NCBI GenBank assembly: GCA_029879555.1
Contig: JAOUQB010000096.1
Span: 1 to 8,063, forward strand
Reading direction: 5' to 3'
Source: Nitrospirota bacterium
GTDB taxonomy: Bacteria > Nitrospirota > Nitrospiria > Nitrospirales > UBA8639
Length of the DNA: 8,063 bases
Shown: positions 1 to 6,900 of the stretch, in pieces
Layout: every line of letters starts with the position of its first letter
Position numbering within the stretch: the first letter of the stretch is position 1
Position numbers and translations under genes: made by a program
Notes under the pieces: generated by a model
Seen by the model: only the letters and a program-made list of their open reading frames with translations
What the model was told of the DNA's origin: nothing
Databases searched by the model: none

Positions 1-523
1 TCGGTTGCCGGGCGCTGATCAACCCAACCGGGCGGATTCTCAAAAAGATCGCTATTCCGTTTCTGACACGGCGGCACAATTCATTACCACCCGAGTGGAA
101 TCCATCCTACGCGCTCGTCCCATCTTACGGGTGATCGGCGCAGGTGAAGTCGGCTCTTCTGCTTTCCCAGGTGATGAGCGTTCAGGCGCTGCTTTCCAAA
201 CAGTCGCCAAAGAGGTTGGGGCACGTTTGAATGTGGACGGGATCGTCATGGGTCTTGTTCGGACGTATCGGGAACGAGACGGATCTCGGATTGGGGCGAA
301 GCCGGCTGCGGTGGGATTTGAAGTGTTTCTGGTTCAACCGACCGATGGGAGGGTGCTTTGGAAAGGGGAGTTTTTTGAAGAACAAAAACCACTCACCCAA
401 GATATTGTCGGATTTTTTGAAAAGAGCGGGGGATTTGTGACCGCTCAGGAACTTGCAGAATTAGGTGTGCAAAAAGTTATGGAGGCGTTTCCTATTGGCC
501 AAGGTTCACCACCTGCGCCGTAG
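1..523 (+). CDS. Putative lipoprotein with CsgG/TolB-N-like fold, 3' part only
   Basis: The gene is cut by the left edge; the frame is open to the first base. A TTG at 5 could formally start it, but no ribosome site or signal peptide is visible, so the true start is probably upstream. About 173 residues are seen. The central part (VIGAGEV, then LNVDGIVMGLVRTYRERDG, then VFLVQPTDGRVLWKGEF) has the alternating strand pattern and the 'DG(I/V)..G.V..Y.ER.GS' and 'G.VLW.G.F.E.Q.PL' signatures that I associate with small CsgG-like or TolB-N-like outer-membrane lipoproteins. No enzyme motif is visible. It ends 33 nt before hisA on the same strand, so it is probably co-transcribed with the his genes, although a function in histidine synthesis is not expected. 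The family call rests on pattern memory and is moderately secure; the cellular role is unknown. Confidence 0.6.
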   Translation, partial: RLPGADQPNRADSQKDRYSVSDTAAQFITTRVESILRARPILRVIGAGEVGSSAFPGDERSGAAFQTVAKEVGARLNVDGIVMGLVRTYRERDGSRIGAKPAAVGFEVFLVQPTDGRVLWKGEFFEEQKPLTQDIVGFFEKSGGFVTAQELAELGVQKVMEAFPIGQGSPPAP

Positions 524-541
524 GTGGGTTCGTCTGCAATG

Positions 542-548
542 AAGGTGA
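542..548 (+). promoter_or_regulatory. Ribosome binding site deciding the hisA start
   Basis: AAGGTGA lies 8 nt upstream of the ATG at 557. It favours 557 over an in-frame GTG at 524 and an ATG at 539. The protein from 557 starts [12 protein letters not shown], the usual HisA N-terminus. Confidence 0.55.
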
Positions 549-556
549 TTGACTCA

Positions 557-1303
557 ATGATATTAATTCCTGCAATTGATTTGAAAGATGGAAAATGTGT
601 TCGCTTGCGACAAGGCGAGATGAGCCAAGTCACTCAGTATTCGGATGATCCGGTGGGAATGGCTGAACAGTGGCAAAATCTTGGTGCCCAGTATCTGCAT
701 ATTGTGGATTTAGATGGAGCGGTGGAAGGTACCCCGAAACATCTGCGTCAGATTGAAGCGATTGCCAAGAAACTGCGCATTCCCATTCAAGTGGGTGGCG
801 GTATTCGAAATGTCGACACTGTTCAGGCCTATCGGTCTAGTGGCGTGGATCGAGTGGTGGTGGGAACGGCCGCCTTACAGGATCCAAAATTTTTGGCAGT
901 AGTCGCCCAACAATTCCCGCAGAAAATTTTAGTGGGGATCGATGTGAAGCAGGGGTTGGTGGCGGTTCATGGGTGGACGACCGTGTCCACCTTGACGTCC
1001 AAGCAGGTGTTTGATTCCATGAGAGATCTCCCATTAGGCGGCATTGTGTATACAGATATTTCACGAGATGGCATGTTGAGTGGCCCAAATATTTCTGCCC
1101 TGCGAGAGGCAGCGGAATGCTCTCCGGTTCCAATTATCGCGTCCGGCGGCGTCACCGCGCTTGAAGATATTCGCGCGATTCAAGAGCTTGGCGGCAATAT
1201 TTCCGGGATCATCATTGGAAAGGCGCTCTATGAGGGGGCCTTGGATTTGAAAGCGGCACTGGCGTTGATTCATGTGGCTGGGGAGGCTCGGCCGACATGT
1301 TGA
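557..1303 (+). CDS. hisA: Phosphoribosylformimino-5-aminoimidazole carboxamide ribotide isomerase HisA
   Basis: HisA catalyses the Amadori isomerisation of ProFAR to PRFAR, the fourth step of histidine biosynthesis, in the cytoplasm. The 248-residue product matches the usual family length of about 245. It is a (beta-alpha)8 barrel. The first catalytic Asp is D8 in [10 protein letters not shown] and the second is D129 in VGIDVKQG. Phosphate-binding loops are visible as VGGGIRN (about 79-85), and IIASGGV and [11 protein letters not shown] in the C-terminal half. The ATG at 557 was chosen because it gives the canonical N-terminus and has a ribosome site; starts at 524 (GTG) and 539 would add 11 and 6 unconserved residues. 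The stop overlaps the hisF start by 7 nt, which suggests translational coupling. A dual HisA/TrpF role (PriA) cannot be excluded by eye but is not suggested. Confidence 0.97.
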   Translation: MILIPAIDLKDGKCVRLRQGEMSQVTQYSDDPVGMAEQWQNLGAQYLHIVDLDGAVEGTPKHLRQIEAIAKKLRIPIQVGGGIRNVDTVQAYRSSGVDRVVVGTAALQDPKFLAVVAQQFPQKILVGIDVKQGLVAVHGWTTVSTLTSKQVFDSMRDLPLGGIVYTDISRDGMLSGPNISALREAAECSPVPIIASGGVTALEDIRAIQELGGNISGIIIGKALYEGALDLKAALALIHVAGEARPTC

Positions 1304-2094
1304 CGAAGCGGATCATTCCCTGTCTGGATGTCAAAGATGGGCGGGTGGTCAAAGGTGTCTCGTTTGTGAATCTCCGTGATGCGGGTGACCCCGTGCATGT
1401 TGCACAAGTGTATGATCGAGAAGGCGCTGATGAGTTGTGTTTTTTGGATATCACGGCCTCGCATGAAAAACGGGATACGATTCTCGATGTGGTCGTGCGG
1501 ACGGCCGAGCAGGTGTTTATGCCCTTGACAGTTGGGGGTGGGATTCGCACCTTGGAAGATATTCGTCGGTTGTTGGAATCCGGTGCCGATAAGGTGAGCA
1601 TCAATACGGCAGCCGTTCAGGACCCTGAATTTGTGAAGGCCGCTGCGAATCGATTTGGCTCCCAATGTATTGTGGTCGCCATTGATGCGAAGCGTGCGAC
1701 AGGCTCTGATGATGATGTTCAAGGGTGGGAAGTCTTTACGCATGGAGGTCGAAATTCGACGGGGTTGGATGCCGTCCATTGGGCTCAGCGTATGGTGGAT
1801 TATGGCGCCGGAGAAATTCTCTTAACCAGTATGGATCAGGATGGGACCAAAGAGGGATATGATTTACCCCTTACAGCCGCCATATCGGATGCGGTGACCG
1901 TGCCGGTTATTGCTTCAGGTGGGGCCGGCACCCTTCACCATTTATGTGAAGCGTTTACACGCGGGAAAGCCGATGCGGTGTTAGCCGCGTCCATTTTTCA
2001 TTTCCAAACCTATTCGATCGGACAAGCCAAAGCATTCTTATCCGAACAGGGTATTCCGATGCGCCCAGTATCGGTTCCTGTTTCAATAGCCTAA
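1297..2094 (+). CDS. hisF: Imidazole glycerol phosphate synthase cyclase subunit HisF
   Basis: HisF is the synthase half of the HisH-HisF complex. It uses ammonia passed through its barrel from the glutaminase HisH to turn PRFAR into imidazole glycerol phosphate and AICAR. The product has 265 residues (usual about 250-260). It begins [20 protein letters not shown], and both catalytic aspartates fall at the classical positions, D11 and D130 (VVAIDAKR). Phosphate-binding motifs TVGGGIRT (78-85) and VIASGGAGT, and the [13 protein letters not shown] loop, are all present. The start ATG lies inside the end of hisA (ATGTTGA), with a GGGAGG ribosome site at 1281-1286. The partner hisH is not in the window and is presumably upstream. 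Confidence 0.98.
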   Translation: MLTKRIIPCLDVKDGRVVKGVSFVNLRDAGDPVHVAQVYDREGADELCFLDITASHEKRDTILDVVVRTAEQVFMPLTVGGGIRTLEDIRRLLESGADKVSINTAAVQDPEFVKAAANRFGSQCIVVAIDAKRATGSDDDVQGWEVFTHGGRNSTGLDAVHWAQRMVDYGAGEILLTSMDQDGTKEGYDLPLTAAISDAVTVPVIASGGAGTLHHLCEAFTRGKADAVLAASIFHFQTYSIGQAKAFLSEQGIPMRPVSVPVSIA

Positions 2095-2100
2095 CGAGTG

Positions 2101-2787
2101 ATGAGCGAGACTACCAAAACGAACACCCCGAAATTTGATGCGCAAGGCCTGTTGCCCTGTATTGTCCAGGATTGGCTAGACGGGACGGTGTTGATGGTGG
2201 GGTTCATGAATCAGGAAGCGTGGGATCTCACCCAACAAACGCAACGCGTGCATTTTTGGAGTCGGTCTCGACAGCAACTTTGGAAAAAGGGCGAGACGTC
2301 AGGCCATGAGCTCCTATTGAAGGAAGTGTTTTTGGATTGTGATCAAGACACGGTACTGGTCAAAGCCCAGCCTATCGGTCCGACCTGTCATACAGGCGCC
2401 CGGTCCTGCTTTTTTACGCCTATGTCTTCAACATCTGCCCCTGCTACCCCTTCTGGCACGGCCTGGGGTGGGGTCACTCAACGGTTGTTTGAAATGGTGT
2501 CCGATCGAAAGGCCCATCCCACTTCAGGCTCCTATGTCTCAACATTGTTGCAGGGAGATGTTGATCGTATCTTAAAGAAAGTGGTGGAAGAAGCCGGAGA
2601 GGTCGTGCTGGCCGGGAAGAACGCCAATCGTGAAGAGATCATCTATGAGATGGCGGACTTATGGTTTCATACCTTGGTCATGCTCGGACATTTTTCGATT
2701 CCTCCAGAAGAAATCTATCTAGAGCTGGGCAAGCGATTTGGAAAGTCCGGCATTCGAACCGTCGACGCGGAGGCTTCTCATGGCTGA
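2101..2787 (+). CDS. hisIE: Bifunctional phosphoribosyl-AMP cyclohydrolase / phosphoribosyl-ATP pyrophosphatase HisIE
   Basis: This fused enzyme performs steps 2 and 3 of histidine synthesis: PR-ATP to PR-AMP (HisE domain), then ring opening to ProFAR (HisI domain). The HisI domain spans about residues 10-106, with the KGETSG motif (63-68), the metal-binding LDCDQDTVL segment (D79, D81, D83) and the zinc cysteines C96 and C103 in GPTCHTGARSCFF. A Ser/Thr/Pro/Ala-rich linker (about 107-123) leads to the HisE domain (about 126-220). That domain carries the helical VVEEAGEVVLAGKN motif and EMADLWFHTLVML, typical of the all-alpha NTP pyrophosphatase fold. A start at 2101 gives 228 residues; a GTG at 2098 directly before it would add one residue and cannot be ruled out. 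Hardly any ribosome site is visible, so translation may depend on coupling to hisF, which ends 6 nt upstream. Confidence 0.96.
   Translation: MSETTKTNTPKFDAQGLLPCIVQDWLDGTVLMVGFMNQEAWDLTQQTQRVHFWSRSRQQLWKKGETSGHELLLKEVFLDCDQDTVLVKAQPIGPTCHTGARSCFFTPMSSTSAPATPSGTAWGGVTQRLFEMVSDRKAHPTSGSYVSTLLQGDVDRILKKVVEEAGEVVLAGKNANREEIIYEMADLWFHTLVMLGHFSIPPEEIYLELGKRFGKSGIRTVDAEASHG
2769..2773 (+). promoter_or_regulatory. Ribosome binding site deciding the HIT gene start
   Basis: GGAGG stands 6 nt before the ATG at 2780, inside the end of hisIE. It supports this start over an in-frame upstream ATG at 2738 that would add 14 unconserved residues. Confidence 0.7.
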
Positions 2788-3124
2788 ATGCCTTTTTTGC
2801 CAGATTGTGGAAGGAACGATTTCTGCGAAAAAACTGTACGAAGATGACCATGTGGTGGCCTTCGATGACATTAATCCTCAAGCCCGGGTTCATGTGTTAG
2901 TCATTCCCAAACGGCATGTGGCGTCATTAGAGGACACCCAAGACTCCGATGCCGCGTTATTGGGGCAACTCATGGTCGTGTGCGCCAAAATCGCCAGGGA
3001 GCGCGGCATTGTGGAGAGTGGCTATCGTGTCGTGGCGAACACGGGACGAGAAGCCGGGCAGACGGTGTTTCATCTTCACCTGCATGTGTTAGGAGGCCGT
3101 TCATTTACCTGGCCGCCAGGCTAA
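2780..3124 (+). CDS. HIT-family (HINT-like) nucleotide-binding hydrolase
   Basis: The 114-residue protein has the length and layout of bacterial HinT-type proteins, which hydrolyse purine nucleoside phosphoramidates and aminoacyl-adenylates. The histidine triad is plain: HLHLHV at residues 98-103, with H98, H100 and H102. The N-terminal C4-x2-C7 pair together with H46 and H98 would form the zinc site seen in many HINT relatives. The segment DINPQARVHVLVIPKRHV (30-47) is the typical core of the fold. The start at 2780 has a good ribosome site and overlaps the hisIE stop by 8 nt, so it is probably translationally coupled. HIT genes next to his genes are common in bacteria; the physiological substrate is not known. 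The family is certain; the exact substrate is not. Confidence 0.95.
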   Translation: MAECLFCQIVEGTISAKKLYEDDHVVAFDDINPQARVHVLVIPKRHVASLEDTQDSDAALLGQLMVVCAKIARERGIVESGYRVVANTGREAGQTVFHLHLHVLGGRSFTWPPG

Positions 3125-3173
3125 CTTTTTAAAGGGCCTTCGCATGTTCGAGCTTGAGCGAGGTGAGTAGGTT

Positions 3174-4994
3174 ATGAATGAAAAACGAGGCGTTCCGTCA
3201 GAGACTATTCAACAGATTCGGGAACGTGTTGATATCGTTGATTTAATATCCACCTATGTGAGTCTTTCCAAAGCCGGCCAGAATTTTAAAGGCCTGTGCC
3301 CCTTCCATTCAGAAAAATCCCCATCCTTTTCCGTCAATCCCGCGAGTCAATATTTTCATTGTTTTGGTTGTCAGGTCGGAGGAGACGCCTTTACGTTCCT
3401 CATGAAACAAGAAAATATGGATTTCATGGAGGCTCTTCGTGAGTTGAGCCAGCGAGCCGGCATTGCGCTTCCCGAATTTCGCCAAGCCACCTCTCGAACG
3501 GAATCTGGCTTGTCTCGTGAACGATATTTCCATCTGTATCAATTAGCCTCTTCTTGGTATCACCGCAATCTTCTCGAAGGCCCCGAGGCACAAGAAGCCA
3601 GAGCCTATCTGGATCAACGGGGAATTGCTCGGGAGTCTTGGGCGACCTTTCAATTAGGCTATGCGCCTGGAGGTTGGAATGGCTTATCCCATTGGATGGA
3701 GGGCCAAGCGGTTCCATTACATGAGCTGAACCAAGCTGGATTGGTCGTCAGGAAAGAGAAAGACGGCGCCCAGGGGTTTTCCACCTATGATCGCTTTAGG
3801 AATCGCGTCCTGTTTCCCATTGCCGATACCAGGGGGCAAATTTTAGGTTTTGGTGGACGAGTCTTGCAGGATGATGCCACTCCCAAGTACCTCAATTCGC
3901 CAGAAACGGATTTGTTTTTTAAAGGGCGAACGTTGTATGGGTTAGATAAAGCCCGGCAGGCAGCGGCGGCGGTTGGACGGTTTTATTTGGTGGAGGGCTA
4001 TTTTGACGTAATAGCTCTCCATGAACATGGCATGAAGAATGTCATTGCCCCTCTCGGAACGGCTCTGACTACCGACCATGTGCATATATTGAGGCGATTT
4101 GTGCCCTCCGTGACGTTAGTGTTTGATGGGGATGCCGCTGGCGTGAATGCGGCGTTGCGGACCTTGGATTTATTCGTGAATTCAGGGATGGACGTTCGGG
4201 TCTTAGTCTTACCAACCGGGGACGATCCGGATACCTTTATTCGAACGAATGGCGTGGAGGCGTTTCGGGAGTTGGACGTCCGGGCCGCCACATTATTGGA
4301 TTTTGTCGTCACCTCCGTCTTAGATAAGGCCAAAAAAGATTCGATTCAGGATCGAGTTCAACGGGCTGACGAGGTCTTAGCCATTCTCCAGAAAACGAAA
4401 AACCCTCTCGAAAAAGACGAATACCTGAAAGTGGTTTCTGAACGACTGGGGATTCGCCAGGATTTACTCAGAAAACGGTTGCCGACCTTGTCCCGACGGG
4501 TGGATTCGACACGGCCTGCCTCTAAGCAGCCTGAATCATCTCCAACGGTTTCTCTGCCGCCAGGAAAGCTGGAAGAACGCGATTTGCTGATTCTTTTGGT
4601 GCAGGGTCGTTTAGAGCCTGCCCATGTTCTGCAATTAGATGCTGAAGTGTTTACCGTTCCGGTCTATCGGCACATTCTGACTCAGGCTCTCTCTTTCCGG
4701 GATGAAGTGGGGCAATTCGATCTCGAAGGGTTTCGCGGAGCCATGGGTGATGATCCAGCCGATGAAGCGGTGGTGGCGAAATTGAGTGTGTGGGATCTGT
4801 ACCTTGAGGATATTCATGATCATGTGATCGGGTGTTTGCGTATTCTGGGACATAAAACACTACAGCGACGGCTGGCTGAGTTAATCGGGCAGCAAAAAAT
4901 TGCCGAACGAGAAGGCCGGCACGAGGAGGTCGATGCCCTAAATCTTCAAATGCATGAAATTCGAAACCAAAAAGCGGGCATAATCGTTTCTTAA
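3174..4994 (+). CDS. dnaG: DNA primase DnaG
   Basis: DnaG synthesises RNA primers at the replication fork and works with the DnaB helicase. The product has 606 residues (E. coli 581). The N-terminal zinc-binding domain shows C42, H45, C63 and C66 (CPFHSEKSPSF then FHCFGC). The RNA-polymerase core follows, with the basic motif RFRNRVLFPI (207-216) and GFGGR (225-229). The TOPRIM metal-binding residues are E274 (LVEGYFD), D318 and D320 (VFDGDAAG), followed by a GDDPDTF motif (349-355). The C-terminal part from about 460 is the less conserved helicase-interaction region. The ATG has a GAGGTGA ribosome site at 3160-3166. It lies 49 nt after the HIT gene with no terminator between them, so co-transcription with the his operon is likely. 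rpoD, a frequent partner of dnaG, does not follow; a tRNA gene does. Confidence 0.98.
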   Translation: MNEKRGVPSETIQQIRERVDIVDLISTYVSLSKAGQNFKGLCPFHSEKSPSFSVNPASQYFHCFGCQVGGDAFTFLMKQENMDFMEALRELSQRAGIALPEFRQATSRTESGLSRERYFHLYQLASSWYHRNLLEGPEAQEARAYLDQRGIARESWATFQLGYAPGGWNGLSHWMEGQAVPLHELNQAGLVVRKEKDGAQGFSTYDRFRNRVLFPIADTRGQILGFGGRVLQDDATPKYLNSPETDLFFKGRTLYGLDKARQAAAAVGRFYLVEGYFDVIALHEHGMKNVIAPLGTALTTDHVHILRRFVPSVTLVFDGDAAGVNAALRTLDLFVNSGMDVRVLVLPTGDDPDTFIRTNGVEAFRELDVRAATLLDFVVTSVLDKAKKDSIQDRVQRADEVLAILQKTKNPLEKDEYLKVVSERLGIRQDLLRKRLPTLSRRVDSTRPASKQPESSPTVSLPPGKLEERDLLILLVQGRLEPAHVLQLDAEVFTVPVYRHILTQALSFRDEVGQFDLEGFRGAMGDDPADEAVVAKLSVWDLYLEDIHDHVIGCLRILGHKTLQRRLAELIGQQKIAEREGRHEEVDALNLQMHEIRNQKAGIIVS

Positions 4995-5087
4995 AGAATA
5001 TTTTTGCGAATCTCAAAGAAAAGTGGAAAAGGTATTTTTCCTGGAGCCAATCTATGGTAAAAGATATGGTACGCGATTGTGGGATTT

Positions 5088-5164
5088 GGGCCCATAGCTC
5101 AGTTGGTTAGAGCGGCTGACTCATAATCAGTTGGTCCCAGGTTCAAGTCCTGGTGGGCCCACCA
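5088..5164 (+). tRNA. tRNA with CAU anticodon, probably tRNA-Ile2 (lysidine type)
   Basis: The 77-nt cloverleaf is complete: 7-bp acceptor stem (GGGCCCA with TGGGCCC), D arm GCTC/GAGC, anticodon stem GCTGA/TCAGT with loop CTCATAA (anticodon CAT at 5122-5124), T arm CCAGG/CCTGG with TTCAAGT, discriminator A and encoded CCA. It is not an initiator: position 1 pairs with 72, and the anticodon stem lacks three G-C pairs. C4-G69 and C5-G68, together with the TTGGTC stretch after the anticodon stem, resemble E. coli tRNA-Ile2, whose C34 is changed to lysidine by TilS so that it reads AUA. Elongator tRNA-Met shares the anticodon and the loop, so automatic tools may label it Met. The gene is certain; the isoleucine identity is likely. 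No clear terminator lies between it and the next gene. Confidence 0.93.
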
Positions 5165-5228
5165 AGATATTGGGCCGGACCTGACAGGCTGATATGGTCA
5201 ACGGGTTTTTATTCATGTTGAGGATTTT

Positions 5229-5957
5229 GTGAATTCGCAGCTGCAATTCCTTATTGAACTTCAAAAGTTTGATCTTCGAATTTTTCAGATTCAAGATTCC
5301 CAGCGAAAATCCCCTGATCTTCTGAAGGCCGCTGAAACTCCCCTTCAAGACATGCTCTCCCGTCTCCAAGTGTTGAAAAACACGGGAGAATCCCTTGTCA
5401 AACAACAACGGAGTGCGGAACGAGAGCTGGCCACGCAAGAAGATTCCCTCCATAAAGTCCGAAGTCGCCTGTCGGAGTTGAAAACTAATAAAGAATATCA
5501 GGCGCACTTGTTTGAGATTGAACAGGCCAGGAAGAAAAAAGATTCAATCGAAGAGGGCGTGCTGGAAACGATGGAGCGAGTCCAGGAAAACCAAAAAGCC
5601 GTTCAGGAGCTTGAAGCAGAAGTCCAGGAGGCACAGAAAGCTTTCGATGTGGAAAAGGCCCGCCTGGAAAGTCAATTTGCAGAGCTGGCCAATGAATTGG
5701 CTGTTTTGAATGAACAGCAACAAAAGGTCGCTGAGGCGGTGGACAAACCCTTGTTGGCTCGGTATAGCCGATTGAAAACTATGAGAAAAGGCTTTGCGGT
5801 GGCTGAAGTGAATGAGGGTTCCTGCGGAGGTTGTCGACTTCAACTTCCTCCTCAACTCGTCGCGGAAGTCAGAAGAGGCAATGAGCTCTTGGACTGTTCC
5901 TATTGCCATCGCATTCTCTACATGGCCCACCATTTGGAAGTAGAAACCCTCGATTAG
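5229..5957 (+). CDS. Coiled-coil protein with C-terminal C4 zinc ribbon (CT398/CdsZ-like)
   Basis: The 242-residue protein is almost wholly alpha-helical and charged from about residue 1 to 175, with heptad-like Leu/Ala spacing that predicts a long coiled coil. A TNKEY motif sits at 86-90, followed by EIEQARKKKDSIEE. The C-terminus is a zinc ribbon with cysteines C199, C202, C223 and C226 (SCGGCRLQLP, then DCSYCHRIL). This layout matches the widespread 'C4-type zinc ribbon domain' family that includes Chlamydia CT398/CdsZ. Members have been discussed as nucleic-acid-binding or regulatory proteins, or as linked to secretion in Chlamydia, but the general role is not settled. The start is GTG at 5229 with GAGGA at 5220-5224. 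It lies between a tRNA gene and rnpB, which hints at a link to RNA metabolism, but this is inference only. Confidence 0.88.
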   Translation: MNSQLQFLIELQKFDLRIFQIQDSQRKSPDLLKAAETPLQDMLSRLQVLKNTGESLVKQQRSAERELATQEDSLHKVRSRLSELKTNKEYQAHLFEIEQARKKKDSIEEGVLETMERVQENQKAVQELEAEVQEAQKAFDVEKARLESQFAELANELAVLNEQQQKVAEAVDKPLLARYSRLKTMRKGFAVAEVNEGSCGGCRLQLPPQLVAEVRRGNELLDCSYCHRILYMAHHLEVETLD

Positions 5958-5980
5958 CCCCTAGAGGCATCACGCGTTTC

Positions 5981-6009
5981 TTGCATTCTCCTTCTTCTCG
6001 GCCTACCAT
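5981..6009 (+). promoter_or_regulatory. Possible rnpB promoter
   Basis: TTGCAT (5981-5986) and TACCAT (6004-6009) are 17 bp apart. A start about 7 nt downstream (near 6016) would lie just ahead of the predicted 5' end of RNase P RNA. The -35 box matches the consensus poorly (3 of 6) and the -10 moderately (4 of 6), so the support is mostly position. Confidence 0.35.
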
Positions 6010-6021
6010 GATAAGCGGTGG

Positions 6022-6446
6022 TGGAAGTGGGCCGGGTGGCCGCTCATACAACCTGTATGAGAGGAAAGTCCGGACTCCATAGGGCAAGGTGCTGGGTAAC
6101 GCCCAGGCGGAGTGATCCGACACCAGCGCCACAGAAAAGATACCGCCGATGGCTCAAGTTTCGGCCTGAGCCAGGTAAGGGTGAAATGGTGGGGTAAGAG
6201 CCCACCGCGCTTGTGGTGACACAAGTGGCAGGGTAAGCGTCACCTGGAGCAAAACCAAATAGGGGGACGAATCCCTGTTGGAGGAGGAAGTCATTCCTCA
6301 TCTGATCAGGGAGGAGGTCGGCCCGGCCAAGGTTCCCGGGTAGGTTGCTTGAAGCCTAGGGTAACCTAGGTTCCAGAGAAATGGTCACCGCCGAATGGGG
6401 CTTGCCTCAAACGGTACAGAATCCGGCTTATAGGCCTGCTTCTCCA
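6022..6446 (+). ncRNA. rnpB: RNase P RNA, bacterial type A
   Basis: This is the catalytic RNA of RNase P, which with RnpA removes tRNA 5' leaders. The conserved core is plain: GAGGAAAGTCCGGACTCC (6061-6078), ACAGAAAAGATACCGCC, GGTAAGGGTGAAA, GGTAAGAGCCCACCG, and ACAGAATCCGGCTTA near the 3' end. Helices can be traced: P1 (6023-6033 with 6433-6443), P2 (6035-6041 with 6383-6389), the P3 hairpin (6043-6050 with 6054-6061), and P4 (6066-6074 with 6422-6429, with the universal bulged U at 6069). The last P4 pair is A-U where E. coli has G-C, a compensatory change. At about 425 nt it is longer than E. coli's 377. The extra length lies in L15/P16-17 (about 6261-6340) and in a P19-like hairpin (about 6391-6414). 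Ends are set from P1 and are good to a few bases. Confidence 0.96.
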
Positions 6447-6567
6447 CCTCAATTGTTCACGAACGAGACAATCTCTAATTGAATGTTCATTTGGCAAAAA
6501 CTTACGGGGACCACAAGTTTCTTATAGATCATGAGGGCAGAGGAATCAACGATCATAACCTCTTGGT

Positions 6568-6596
6568 TTGACCAGAGTTTTTGGCGTTGGTAGAAT
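6568..6596 (+). promoter_or_regulatory. Sigma70-type promoter for tRNA-Glu
   Basis: TTGACC (6568-6573, 5 of 6 to consensus) and TAGAAT (6591-6596, 5 of 6) are separated by exactly 17 bp. The expected start near 6603 leaves a leader of roughly 60 nt before the tRNA. It is the best promoter I can see in the window, and a terminator closes the unit at 6746-6784. Confidence 0.7.
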
Positions 6597-6661
6597 CACC
6601 GGTCAACCGAGTGGCTTCAGCCCGATACGTCATATTCTGTGTTGAGTCATTTATCCGTTAC

Positions 6662-6739
6662 GTCCCCATCGTCTAGCCTGGCCTAGGACGCCGCCCTTTC
6701 AAGGCGGCAACGCGGGTTCAAATCCCGCTGGGGACGCCA
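6662..6739 (+). tRNA. tRNA-Glu (UUC)
   Basis: The 78-nt cloverleaf is complete: acceptor stem GTCCCCA/TGGGGAC, D arm GTCT/GGAC, anticodon stem CCGCC/GGCGG with loop CTTTCAA (anticodon TTC at 6698-6700), T arm GCGGG/CCCGC with TTCAAAT, G discriminator and encoded CCA. The acceptor stem, anticodon arm and G73 closely resemble E. coli tRNA-Glu. It reads GAA and GAG. In bacteria Glu-tRNA is also the precursor for tetrapyrrole synthesis through HemA. It appears to be a single-gene unit between its own promoter and a terminator. Confidence 0.97.
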
Positions 6740-6745
6740 TGATTG

Positions 6746-6784
6746 AAGCCGCTGAAGGATTCTTCAGCGGCTTTTATCTTTTTA
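6746..6784 (+). terminator. Intrinsic terminator of tRNA-Glu
   Basis: A perfect 12-bp stem (AAGCCGCTGAAG, loop GATT, CTTCAGCGGCTT) is followed by a T-rich run (TTATCTTTTT). It starts 6 nt after the tRNA CCA end. It also shows that the in-frame ATG at 6739 cannot be the start of the next gene. Confidence 0.92.
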
Positions 6785-6891
6785 GAATGAATCCAATGAG
6801 CGACGGGATTGTTGTCCTGCTCTTCCAATGCCTGGCTGCGTTCGATATGGTGAAGAGATATCAACGGAGTGTTCTTTCATCTCAGTCATGT

Positions 6892-6896
6892 GAGGG
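6892..6896 (+). promoter_or_regulatory. Ribosome binding site deciding the start of the FGE-like gene
   Basis: GAGGG is 4 nt before the ATG at 6901. Upstream in-frame ATGs at 6739 and 6847 have no comparable site, and the first overlaps the tRNA CCA end and the terminator. Confidence 0.55.
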
Positions 6897-6900
6897 TCTT

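Noticed and set aside
524..556. GTG/ATG starts upstream of the hisA start
   Set aside because: They add residues not found in HisA, and the ribosome site points to 557.
1270..1779. 169-codon open frame on the - strand across hisF
   Set aside because: It lies wholly antisense to hisF, whose motifs are complete; no family features or ribosome site are seen.
5033..5070. Possible promoter for the CAU tRNA (TATGGT boxes at 5053 and 5065)
   Set aside because: No acceptable -35 box lies 16-18 bp upstream of either box; a promoter is likely here but cannot be placed.
5544..5933. 129-codon open frame on the - strand
   Set aside because: Shadow of the coiled-coil gene, whose repetitive codon pattern keeps the opposite strand open.
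6003..6301. Several open frames on the - strand
   Set aside because: They are antisense to the conserved RNase P RNA and have no recognisable protein motifs.
6449..6480. Possible rnpB terminator (CAATT...AATTG with small inner hairpins)
   Set aside because: The stems are short and AT-rich and no U tract follows, so it does not look like an intrinsic terminator.
6483..6592. Small open frames of 14 and 20 codons between rnpB and tRNA-Glu
   Set aside because: There is no ribosome site, they are very short, and one runs into the promoter; nothing supports them as genes.
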